From: Noviherbaspirillum malthae
GTDB taxonomy: Bacteria; Pseudomonadota; Gammaproteobacteria; Burkholderiales; Burkholderiaceae_D
Assembly: GCF_015352985.1 (NCBI RefSeq)
Contig: NZ_JACYXF010000035.1
Coordinates: 1-58,882, forward strand
Length of the DNA: 58,882 bases
Reading direction: 5' to 3'
Shown here: piece by piece, positions 1-7,239 of the stretch
Layout: each line of letters begins with the position of its first letter
Numbering within the stretch: the first letter of the stretch is position 1
Translations under genes and position numbers: made by a program
Notes under the pieces: model-generated
Told to the model about the DNA's origin: nothing
What the model saw: the letters and a program-made list of their open reading frames with translations, nothing else
The model's database searches: none

Positions 1-58
1 TGCGGCGCTGGACGCTGGTTACGACCTCGATACTTTCCATTTCTACTCCAAGACATAG
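1..58 (+). CDS. 3' end of an unidentified gene, possibly a receiver domain
   Basis: An open frame beginning at base 2 runs off the left edge and stops at the TAG at 56-58; about 18 residues are visible (AALDAGYDLDTFHFYSKT). The DAGYD stretch resembles the segment before the conserved Lys in receiver domains; the hybrid kinase in this window has DAGFDLHWVKP at the same place. Here the KP motif is missing, so this may be a truncated or frame-shifted receiver. Too little is visible to be sure that it is a gene. Confidence 0.3.
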   Translation, partial: AALDAGYDLDTFHFYSKT

Positions 59-64
59 TCATAT

Positions 65-84
65 GCCTAGGTCTATTCCTAGGC
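65..84. terminator. Short inverted repeat between convergent genes
   Basis: GCCTAGG (65-71) and CCTAGGC (78-84) form a 7-bp stem around a 6-nt loop. It lies exactly between the plus-strand gene end at 58 and the minus-strand gene end at 79 and overlaps the stop codon of the latter. There is no T-tract, so termination is only inferred from position. Confidence 0.35.
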
Positions 85-1740
85 GTTATGAAAAGCACGA
101 TGTCCGATTGAAATGGGGGCTGCTCCATTGACATAGCTAAACCGCCAATCAGTACTCAACGCATAGAATGCGTCACCAATACTATCGAGCATGGTTATTA
201 GCGCTTGTCTCGATTTTGCCGCTTCCTGCCTTGTGTTCACCATCTCCGTGACATCGCGGCCAGTGACGTAGAGTACACTCTGAGCGGTCGACCACTGCCC
301 AGCCCATGAAAAGTGGATGATGCTCCCGTCCTGACGGAACCATCGGTTCTCGAAATTCAGAATCGGTATGCCTTTTAGGAGCTGCTTTTCAATGAGTTGC
401 GTGCGTTCTAGTTCGCCCGGAACCAAAAAATCTTGGTACTTTCGTCCTGTAATTTCTTCGGGCGTATAGCCCAGCACTTTCTCCACAGCTTGATTGATGC
501 GAAGGATGGTGCCATCACCGGCTATCAGGACCATCAAATCAACGGAATTCTCAATCAGTGCGGTGTTTGCTGCAGCAAGCTGACTTAGGCGTCGATTAGT
601 CTTAACTTCTGCTGTTACATCCCGTCCGGTGCCGCGATAGCCTTTGAATTCGCCGTCTTGGAATATTGGTTCTCCAGATATCCGGACGTGACACGGTTCA
701 GAGCATTGGCCTCCGTAGGCGGTGTACGTTATATCTCTGAACGGTTCTCGGGCATTTGTTTTTTCAACGTATTCGCGTATTCCCGGGTCGTCCTGATGAA
801 TAGCTCTGTCGAAACGAGTCTGGCCAATCAAAGCTTTAGCTGAGAGACCGTATATCTGCTCAATAGCGGCAGACACTGACGTAAAGCGTCCTTCCGCATC
901 AGTCTCCCAGTACCAATCGGACGATAACTTGATAAGGCTGCGAAACCGCTCTTCGCTATGCCGTAGTTGCTCTCTAGCCTCCCGCTCGGCAGTGATGTCG
1001 CGCGACACTGCGACAACACCTGTATTGCCTCCGCTGAGTGGTGACTTGATTACCTTAAGCTTGGTACCTAACCAGTAGAATCGTCCATTCTTTGCGCGAA
1101 TACGGAATTCAACCAGCTTACTCGGGCTGCAATATTCAATCTGCATCCGAACTTCCTTCCGGATTGCCTGCTCATCATCTTGCGAAATGAGGGAATAGAC
1201 ACTTAACGTAGCAAGTTCATCTGGAGCATACCCTAACAAACGTGAAATTGATGGAGAAGCATATCGGAACAATCCGGTACTGGGTTCATGATGGCTAATC
1301 AGGTCCGAACTATTCTCAGTAAGGAGGCGATGAGCCGCCTCGCTCTTCGCCAGTTTTTCTAGCGTTTCATGCTGGCTTGTGACATCAACAATGGTGCCAA
1401 CGTAGCCAAGAAAATCACCGTTATCGGACGTTCTTGGAACACCGGAACCCATCATCCACCGAATTGAACCGTCGCTCCGGACAATACGGTACTCAAACTG
1501 GTAGCCGGTTCGCTCTTCTTTTACCTTAATGAAGCTTGGGCGTAAACGTGCGCGGTCATCAGGATGGATGCAAGCAAACCATTCATTGATGTGAAGGCTT
1601 GTTTTTTCACCAATCGTAAATTCTGGATTGGCATTCAGAAAAACACAGTGGTCGGACGTATCAGTCATCCAAACCAGTAATTTGGCAGAGTCAGCGAGAC
1701 GTCGGACTAGCGGTTGCGCATTTGAAATATAGGATGGCAT
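79..1740 (-). CDS. Multi-PAS sensory protein without a visible output domain
   Basis: A 553-aa cytoplasmic-looking protein with four PAS/PAC units in a row (roughly residues 15-130, 135-260, 265-385 and 390-510). Each ends in a PAC-like signature (VGTIVDVT, VAVSRDIT, RGTGRDVT, VTGRDVT). A fifth PAS begins near residue 520 (SIGDAFYALSTDWRFSYVNG) but breaks off after about 30 residues. No histidine kinase, GGDEF, EAL or REC domain follows, although this architecture normally ends in one, so the gene is probably truncated at its 3' end. No membrane segment is seen. There is no clear Shine-Dalgarno before the ATG at 1738-1740. Signal and partner cannot be predicted. Confidence 0.8.
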   Translation of the reverse strand: MPSYISNAQPLVRRLADSAKLLVWMTDTSDHCVFLNANPEFTIGEKTSLHINEWFACIHPDDRARLRPSFIKVKEERTGYQFEYRIVRSDGSIRWMMGSGVPRTSDNGDFLGYVGTIVDVTSQHETLEKLAKSEAAHRLLTENSSDLISHHEPSTGLFRYASPSISRLLGYAPDELATLSVYSLISQDDEQAIRKEVRMQIEYCSPSKLVEFRIRAKNGRFYWLGTKLKVIKSPLSGGNTGVVAVSRDITAEREAREQLRHSEERFRSLIKLSSDWYWETDAEGRFTSVSAAIEQIYGLSAKALIGQTRFDRAIHQDDPGIREYVEKTNAREPFRDITYTAYGGQCSEPCHVRISGEPIFQDGEFKGYRGTGRDVTAEVKTNRRLSQLAAANTALIENSVDLMVLIAGDGTILRINQAVEKVLGYTPEEITGRKYQDFLVPGELERTQLIEKQLLKGIPILNFENRWFRQDGSIIHFSWAGQWSTAQSVLYVTGRDVTEMVNTRQEAAKSRQALITMLDSIGDAFYALSTDWRFSYVNGAAPISIGHRAFHNA

Positions 1741-2026
1741 GACAAGTAGTTGTCGACCTTATAGCGCGATGGTTACAAACGCATAGTTTCTATAGAGAAA
1801 TCAATATACCCGGTTGGCGTATCGTTTTCCATAGACGCTTTTGCAATTTTGCACTGGCAGCGATAACAAGAGATATGACTTGGCCTTGAGCTGGCAAGGG
1901 ATGTCTAACCGCAGCAGTCAGGCGAACGGCGTCACCCTATTGAGGAGTCATAGACGAGAAAAGGGTGGGAGCGACTGGCTCGTAATTTGCAAGGCTTCAG
2001 GTGTCTCCTCCCCCCAACGGGGATTT

Positions 2027-2069
2027 AGCCCATGCACGCTCCCATCGGCTGCAGTGCGTGGGCTTTTTT
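2027..2069 (+). terminator. Rho-independent terminator
   Basis: AGCCCATGCAC (2027-2037) pairs with GTGCGTGGGCT (2054-2064) with one G-T wobble and is followed by a run of T. It has a canonical stem plus U-tract on the plus strand, with no protein gene upstream on that strand. Confidence 0.7.
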
Positions 2070-2100
2070 ATGCAACGACCAAACAGTTGAAAAGTAAAAA

Positions 2101-2127
2101 GCCCACACCTTTGCAAGTGTGGGCTTT
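2101..2127. terminator. Bidirectional terminator hairpin
   Basis: GCCCACAC (2101-2108) pairs perfectly with GTGTGGGC (2117-2124) around an 8-nt loop, with TTT on the right and an A-run (2096-2100) on the left. It could end the minus-strand DUF1488-like gene (stop at 2226) as well as a plus-strand transcript. Confidence 0.65.
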
Positions 2128-2225
2128 CTCCTGTCTCCTCCACCTCTCTACGGAAATGGATTCTTTCGAACTGCCCAATGACTTTGCTATAAGTTGTTTC
2201 AGCGCTCTATTGGGGAAAACACGTA

Positions 2226-2576
2226 TCAAGGAGCGCAATTTTTTCTAGCCCCGGTTTGGGAAACCAACTCCGTCATACACATTGCAGACTGGAATTCCAT
2301 AGGACTACGGTAAGCACTCTTCAGATTTTCGGAGGTTAGCAGGAGCGGTGTTTGGTGAACTGCTCCGCCAAAAATTGACTGCGCCACAGGTCGAATGAAG
2401 GTTTCAAAGGCTTTGAAGAGCTCCAACGTATCTGCGTCCGAGCTGTCAATGTTCTTGAGTTGTGAAAGCGTATCAAGGGCTTCACGTGAAATTAAGCATT
2501 CCCTTTCGTGCGCGCCGATGTTGACTGAGAAAGTAACGCCATCCGGAGTCGGACGTACGGGTGTTGTATTGTCCAT
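2226..2576 (-). CDS. Small DUF1488-like protein
   Basis: A 116-aa protein. I start it at the ATG at 2574-2576 because AGGAGG lies 7 nt upstream; the frame stays open further upstream but without a ribosome site. The N-terminal half (DGVTFSVNIG...ECLISREALDTL) resembles DUF1488-type proteins, which carry an F-x-V strand and an (I)SREAL helix. The function of that family is unknown. The C-terminal half (LLTSENLKS...) is not recognised. No signal peptide or membrane segment. A perfect 18-bp palindrome lies 82 bp upstream of the start. Confidence 0.6.
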   Translation of the reverse strand: MDNTTPVRPTPDGVTFSVNIGAHERECLISREALDTLSQLKNIDSSDADTLELFKAFETFIRPVAQSIFGGAVHQTPLLLTSENLKSAYRSPMEFQSAMCMTELVSQTGARKNCAP

Positions 2577-2657
2577 AAATTCCTCCTGGCTATCGCGTTT
2601 CGATTGAAATTTTGTCGCGCACATTTGTTCTACTTACATGCTAGACCACCCACGATA

Positions 2658-2675
2658 TGCATTTCATGAAATGCA
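2658..2675. promoter_or_regulatory. Perfect 18-bp palindrome upstream of the DUF1488-like gene
   Basis: TGCATTTCATGAAATGCA is identical to its own reverse complement. It lies between the divergent starts of the DUF1488-like gene (2576) and lspA (2951), a typical place for a dimeric repressor or activator site. The binding protein is unknown. The rest of the gap (2676-2950) shows no gene. Confidence 0.4.
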
Positions 2676-2950
2676 ACAAGCCGATACAAGATTGTTTGCA
2701 GCAATCAGCTAATGCGACCGGCGAACAAAAACCGAATCTAGCAACTTGGCCCTTTCAGTTTCTCCCCTGTTTCTGTGGCCAAATCTGTGGAAAACTTATG
2801 AAAGCAGATGCAAGTCATTGAAAGATATAAATTATTTTCCAATGTGCAAAAAAGAGGCAAATGGATAATTCTGTTTTGAATAGTCAGTCACAGCAGACTC
2901 GGTAAAGCCATAATTTGATTTACATTGGATACAAATATCAAGGTAATGCC

Positions 2951-3460
2951 ATGACCTTATCAAATCAGACTGCTAGGAAACTAGCAGTTGCTGTGGCGAT
3001 TTTTGTCTTCGCTATCGATATTGCGACCAAGGAAGCCATCTTTCGCTCCTTCGCCTTACGCGAATCGGTTGCGGTAACATCTTTCTTCAATCTCGGACAT
3101 TGGCTCAACCCCGGCGCTGCATTCAGTTTTCTGAGTGATGCTGGAGGATGGCAGCGCTATTTCTTCTCCGCACTTGCCTTTGCTGTCATCGCTTGGCTTG
3201 GCACCGGAATGCTTTTCAATGATTCGCTGACAAGAACACTACGCGTTGCGTTTGCTCTCATCGTGGGCGGCGCTGCCGGCAATCTTTACGACCGGATGGT
3301 CCGAGGAGCGGTGATTGACTGGATAGACTTGCATTGGGCAGGGTGGCATTGGCCTGTCTTCAACCTCGCCGACTGTGCCATCGTAGCCGGAGCAATCACT
3401 TTGGCTACGGCTAAGGTACCAAACACACCCAAGAATGAAAAATCTGCAGTACAGAGCTAG
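2951..3460 (+). CDS. lspA: Signal peptidase II (prolipoprotein signal peptidase), additional copy
   Basis: A 169-aa inner-membrane aspartic protease that removes signal peptides from diacylglyceryl-prolipoproteins. The family signature is complete: an N-terminal IDIATK segment, NPGAAFSFL, GNLYDRMVRGAVIDWIDLHW with the first catalytic Asp, and FNLADCAI with the second. Four membrane segments are evident. The start is the ATG at 2951 rather than the upstream codon at 2915, since AAGGT precedes it and the product then begins close to the first membrane helix. The housekeeping lspA usually sits beside ileS; here it stands alone, so this is probably a paralogue. Such solo copies are common in metal-resistance islands, and the window encodes several lipoproteins. 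Confidence 0.9.
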   Translation: MTLSNQTARKLAVAVAIFVFAIDIATKEAIFRSFALRESVAVTSFFNLGHWLNPGAAFSFLSDAGGWQRYFFSALAFAVIAWLGTGMLFNDSLTRTLRVAFALIVGGAAGNLYDRMVRGAVIDWIDLHWAGWHWPVFNLADCAIVAGAITLATAKVPNTPKNEKSAVQS

Positions 3461-3659
3461 GAAACCTAATACGGCAATACTTCAATGAAGGGATGGCAGC
3501 CCTTAGCTTGTTACGGCCTTTCTAGGCGGTCTTCATTTCAGCGGAGGGCAGTTTTCTTCTTGGGTGGCGGCCTTGCTTTTGCTCCTCAACTTCTCTCAAT
3601 GCGAACTTCACATCAGAGAAAGTCTCAGTACATATGAGTCTACACAGCACTGTGAGCAC

Positions 3660-6371
3660 ATGGAGTATCCCACTTTTACATCACAGCAATCATTGCCACT
3701 TGGGGGAAAAGGATGGGCACTCGTTCTTTTGTGGCCAGCACTTGCACTGTGTCTTGCCGGCTTGCTCTGGATATACACAGAGAGCGAGATTAAGAGAATC
3801 AAAGTTGAAGCCGTCAGTCAGGTACAAGAACGCGCCACTTCGACAGCTGACTCCTACGCCCAACAGCTGGGTCATATGACCGAGCAAATTAGTCAAGTAA
3901 CGCTACGGCTCAAGCATCATTGGGAAGACCCAAATATTCCTGTAAATTTGGAGAAGGACCAAGAGTATGGGCTTTTTCCTCCCAGCCAGCTTCTCTATGC
4001 AAACATCTTTGATGCCGATGGCGATTTGGTGACTAGCACCATTCTGGGTGCCCCTCGCAGCGGAAACATCGCACACCTTCCTTACTACAAAATGCACCAG
4101 GTTAACTGTTGCTTAGGGCTGCTGATTTCTCCGCCGAGTCCTAGTGTATTGCTGGGCCGTTCAATTGTGCGCTTCTCCAGACGGTTGAATAATCCTGACG
4201 GCAGTTTTGATGGGATAACAGTCGTGTCGGTCGAACCTGATTACCTAGTCACGTTTCAAAAGAACGCCCTACAAGGCGAGAATGACTTTGTCTCAGTTCG
4301 GCTAGCCACTGGCCCTCTAATTGCAAGCAAGGTAGGCGGCAGCGACAACGCATCTACACCAATTTTCTACCGTACCGACCCTATTTTCCAAACACGTGAG
4401 GGAATAGTTCTTGAGCCGGTGGAGCGATTCAAGGACGGACATGCGCGATACGTCGCGTGGAGAAAAATTGATAACTACCCTCTGGTTGCTCTCGCTGGAT
4501 TCTCGCTCGCCAAAGCCACTGCTTATGTCGACGACCAGACCCGAAAATACCGTGACTTCGCAGCGCTAACAACCATTTTTCTATTGGTCTTTGGATTCGG
4601 TGCCGCTAATTTTTCTGCACATCATGTAACGCGGAAGAGAGAAATTGATGAGACGCGTGAAACCTATCGTCTCGCTACCGATGTCGCGAACGAGGGCTTT
4701 TACATGTTGCGCCCTCTTCACGACACCAACGGTAAAGTCATTGATTTCAGACTGGACGATTGCAACAACCGAGCTGCAGATTTGGTTGGCACAACTAGGG
4801 CGAGATTGCTTGGAAAGACAGTCTCTTCACTGAAGTCGACATCGTTCAGAGAAGAGCTCCTGCGCTTATGCCATCTAGGTCTGACAAAGGGTTTTGCAGA
4901 GGAGGAAATTAGGATTCCGTCGCAAAGTCCGTTTAGAGCAAGGTGGGTCTACCGACGCATTGTACGGTCCCGTGCTGGTCTCGCCCTTACCGTCCGAGAC
5001 ATTTCAGAGGAAAAGGAAAAGGCTCAAGAGCTCGCACGACTCGCGAACAACGACACACTGACCAAACTACCAAACCGAAACTGGCTAAACAACTATCTGC
5101 CAACCGCGGTTGAGCGCGCGGAGAATGGGACTGCCCATCTCGCCGTGCTGTTCATCGACCTGGACAACTTCAAGAACGTGAACGACACCTTGGGCCATGA
5201 GGCCGGTGACGAGCTTCTAGTGCAAGCGGCCGAGCGACTTCGGGATTCAGTACGGGTTAGTGACCATGTCGCACGGCTTGGAGGTGATGAGTTTGTCGTA
5301 ATCCTTGACCACATTGACGTCGTCGAAGACGTTGCCAAGGTAGCAAAGGTCATCATCGATAAGATACGCCTGCCTTATACGCTAACGGCAAGCATGGGCA
5401 ATGAAATCAACGCCTCGATTGGAATTAGCGTCTACCCCCAAGACGGAGATAATGCGGAGCTGCTCCTGAAGCATGCCGACGTCGCCATGTATGCTGCCAA
5501 AGCCGCGGGTAAAGGACGCTATGCGTTCTACCATACTCATTTGTCTGACTCGCTCATTCTCCGGCTCGGCAAGGAACGAGCGCTGCGTGAAGCCGTTGAA
5601 AATGATGAATTCGTAGTGCATTACCAACCGCGCGTCGGGCTCGTTTCAGGACGACTTACCAGTATGGAAGCGCTGATACGCTGGCAGCGCCCTGACCGAG
5701 GACTGGTGTACCCCTCCGAGTTTATCGACGTCGCGGAGGACATTGGCCTCATTGTCAGCATCGGTGAAATTGTCATCGACAAGGTCTGCCGTCAAATTGC
5801 AAGATGGAAGGCTGAAGGTCTGACGGTAGTGCCCGTTTCGGTGAACGTCTCATCACATCAGCTCAAATCCGGCACCCTAAGCCCATTTATCCGAGCCTGC
5901 GTCGAAAGGTATGGCATTCCAGCAAACACCCTTGAGGTGGAACTTACCGAGTCGGCCGTGATTGACAGGAGCACTGTTGTGACGAAAGAGCTGGCAGCAC
6001 TACGGGGACTAGGCATCAAGTTGATGATTGACGACTTTGGAACCGGCTACTCCTCCATGGCCCAATTGCACAGACTTGACGTCGATGTCTTGAAAGTCGA
6101 TAAGGCGTTCACCAGAGCACTATCGGAAGGCGATGAGGGACGGCTTCTGTTTGGCGCCATTATGTCCATGGCTAACGCCCTCAACATGTGTGTCGTAGCA
6201 GAAGGTGTCGAGACTTCCGACCAGTTGGGAATGCTACGGTCCCTGGAGTGTGACGAAGTCCAGGGCTTTCTTGTTTCGAAGGCTGTGACAGCCAACGACA
6301 TGGCAAACTTGTTAATCAAGCGGTTTCTGCTTCCTGGGTCACGCGGTCCAGGGCGGCTTATGCCTGCCTGA
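3660..6371 (+). CDS. Membrane-bound GGDEF-EAL protein (c-di-GMP turnover)
   Basis: A 903-aa protein from the ATG at 3660; a GTG at 3564 is possible but has no ribosome site nearby. Order: one membrane helix (about residues 17-37), a periplasmic Cache/CHASE-like sensor (about 40-305), a second helix (about 315-335), a PAS-like domain, GGDEF and EAL. The GGDEF motif is intact at 541-545 and is preceded by RVSD, an RxxD inhibitory site at the normal spacing. The EAL motif is intact at 670-672, and the catalytic set is visible (NVSS, ELTES, DDFGTGYS, VLKVDK, EGVE, QGF). Both diguanylate cyclase and phosphodiesterase activities are therefore possible. It has the same architecture as the protein at 12726-15395. 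Confidence 0.92.
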   Translation: MEYPTFTSQQSLPLGGKGWALVLLWPALALCLAGLLWIYTESEIKRIKVEAVSQVQERATSTADSYAQQLGHMTEQISQVTLRLKHHWEDPNIPVNLEKDQEYGLFPPSQLLYANIFDADGDLVTSTILGAPRSGNIAHLPYYKMHQVNCCLGLLISPPSPSVLLGRSIVRFSRRLNNPDGSFDGITVVSVEPDYLVTFQKNALQGENDFVSVRLATGPLIASKVGGSDNASTPIFYRTDPIFQTREGIVLEPVERFKDGHARYVAWRKIDNYPLVALAGFSLAKATAYVDDQTRKYRDFAALTTIFLLVFGFGAANFSAHHVTRKREIDETRETYRLATDVANEGFYMLRPLHDTNGKVIDFRLDDCNNRAADLVGTTRARLLGKTVSSLKSTSFREELLRLCHLGLTKGFAEEEIRIPSQSPFRARWVYRRIVRSRAGLALTVRDISEEKEKAQELARLANNDTLTKLPNRNWLNNYLPTAVERAENGTAHLAVLFIDLDNFKNVNDTLGHEAGDELLVQAAERLRDSVRVSDHVARLGGDEFVVILDHIDVVEDVAKVAKVIIDKIRLPYTLTASMGNEINASIGISVYPQDGDNAELLLKHADVAMYAAKAAGKGRYAFYHTHLSDSLILRLGKERALREAVENDEFVVHYQPRVGLVSGRLTSMEALIRWQRPDRGLVYPSEFIDVAEDIGLIVSIGEIVIDKVCRQIARWKAEGLTVVPVSVNVSSHQLKSGTLSPFIRACVERYGIPANTLEVELTESAVIDRSTVVTKELAALRGLGIKLMIDDFGTGYSSMAQLHRLDVDVLKVDKAFTRALSEGDEGRLLFGAIMSMANALNMCVVAEGVETSDQLGMLRSLECDEVQGFLVSKAVTANDMANLLIKRFLLPGSRGPGRLMPA

Positions 6372-6438
6372 TTATGCAAACAGTCATGCTCGACCTAGGC
6401 GCCCATTACCATTGGTCGCGACGTAGGTAGGTATCCGT

Positions 6439-6474
6439 CGAATTCGTCAGGAAGTGCGAATTCGTCAGGAAGTG
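6439..6474. repeat. Perfect 18-bp tandem duplication over a stop codon
   Basis: CGAATTCGTCAGGAAGTG occurs twice without spacer (6439-6456 and 6457-6474). The right copy contains the stop codon and last residues of the minus-strand response regulator; the left copy lies just past it. It looks like a recent slippage or duplication event. Confidence 0.9.
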
Positions 6475-6827
6475 ATGTCCGAAAGGACTGCGTCAAGTTG
6501 ATTGAGGGCGAATGGCTTGCCTAAAAATGAATCCAATCTCAGGTTCCGCGTGGCCCTTCTTTGAGTACTACTGGTCCCCACAATCTTCACTGCCGGATAG
6601 CGGTGACGAAGCGACGTCAGGCAGTCAACGCTGCCACCCGGAGGTAGCAACTCGACGTCAAATATGACAACGTCGCAGGCGGTCGTCTGTAAAACTTCAT
6701 CTATGTCCGACGTTATTGAAGCCGGAACGGCATAGTGTCCTTTTGCGGTTGCCATCTCCGCAACTGTATCGGCGACAATCTGGTTCTCGTCGACAACGAG
6801 AACACGCAATCGTTTTGCTGAGGTCAT
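6465..6827 (-). CDS. Single-domain response regulator (receiver only)
   Basis: 120 aa from the ATG at 6825-6827; an upstream TTG would add ten residues. It is a single CheY-like receiver: the acidic pair is in VLVVDEN, the phospho-accepting Asp in VVIFDVEL, the Thr in VGTSS, and the Lys in LGKPF. There is no DNA-binding or other output domain, so it probably works by protein contact or phosphorelay. It lies back to back with the hybrid kinase that starts at 7240 and is a plausible partner, inferred from proximity only. The stop codon lies inside an 18-bp tandem repeat. Confidence 0.85.
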   Translation of the reverse strand: MTSAKRLRVLVVDENQIVADTVAEMATAKGHYAVPASITSDIDEVLQTTACDVVIFDVELLPPGGSVDCLTSLRHRYPAVKIVGTSSTQRRATRNLRLDSFLGKPFALNQLDAVLSDITS

Positions 6828-7154
6828 TCCAAAGAGGACGAAGAAAAGGGAGCGCAAGAATGCGGCCTTGTTTCCAAGAAATCACGGATGACATAAAGCG
6901 TATAGGTTACTAGAAGTTCATCTTCGTATTGGCACACGCACCAGAACTGAAACGATGTCGTTATATGCCAACTGAAGCGTTGCAAGTGGTGGCCTGCCTA
7001 CTCATTTTTACGGCAATCAATGTAGAATTACGCCTCTGGAAATTTCCCAACTTATTGATTCTACGAAATATTTCTTGAACGCCCCATTGAGACGGCCATA
7101 TTCAGAAATTTCTTGAAAAGAGTTCTTCTCTGTACCACATAACCGTACGGGGAA

Positions 7155-7202
7155 ATGTCAGTAACGCTCGAAAGGATTCGAGACCCCACCCCAGCGCCGT
7201 GA
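7155..7202 (+). CDS. Possible 15-codon leader ORF before the hybrid kinase
   Basis: ATG at 7155 opens MSVTLERIRDPTPAP and then TGA. Its first 13 bases (AATGTCAGTAACG, 7154-7166) are repeated exactly at the start of the kinase gene (7239-7251), so both begin MSVT. A GGGGAA lies just upstream. It may be a translated leader or a relic of a start-region duplication. The rest of the 6828-7239 gap shows no gene. Confidence 0.3.
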   Translation: MSVTLERIRDPTPAP

Positions 7203-7239
7203 GCGTCTCTATCCATTTTTTGCCTTCAAAGTAACGCGA

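Larger units (their letters stand above)
1741..2225. other. Intergenic stretch with two terminators, no convincing gene
   Basis: This 485-bp gap holds two strong hairpins (2027-2069 and 2101-2127) sharing a GCCCA..TGGGC core. The one long plus-strand frame across it has unnatural composition and runs through both hairpins, so I do not call it. A small RNA ending at the first terminator is possible but unproven. Confidence 0.5.

Noticed and set aside
1841..2248. 135-codon plus-strand frame
   Set aside because: It reads through two terminators and its composition is not protein-like.
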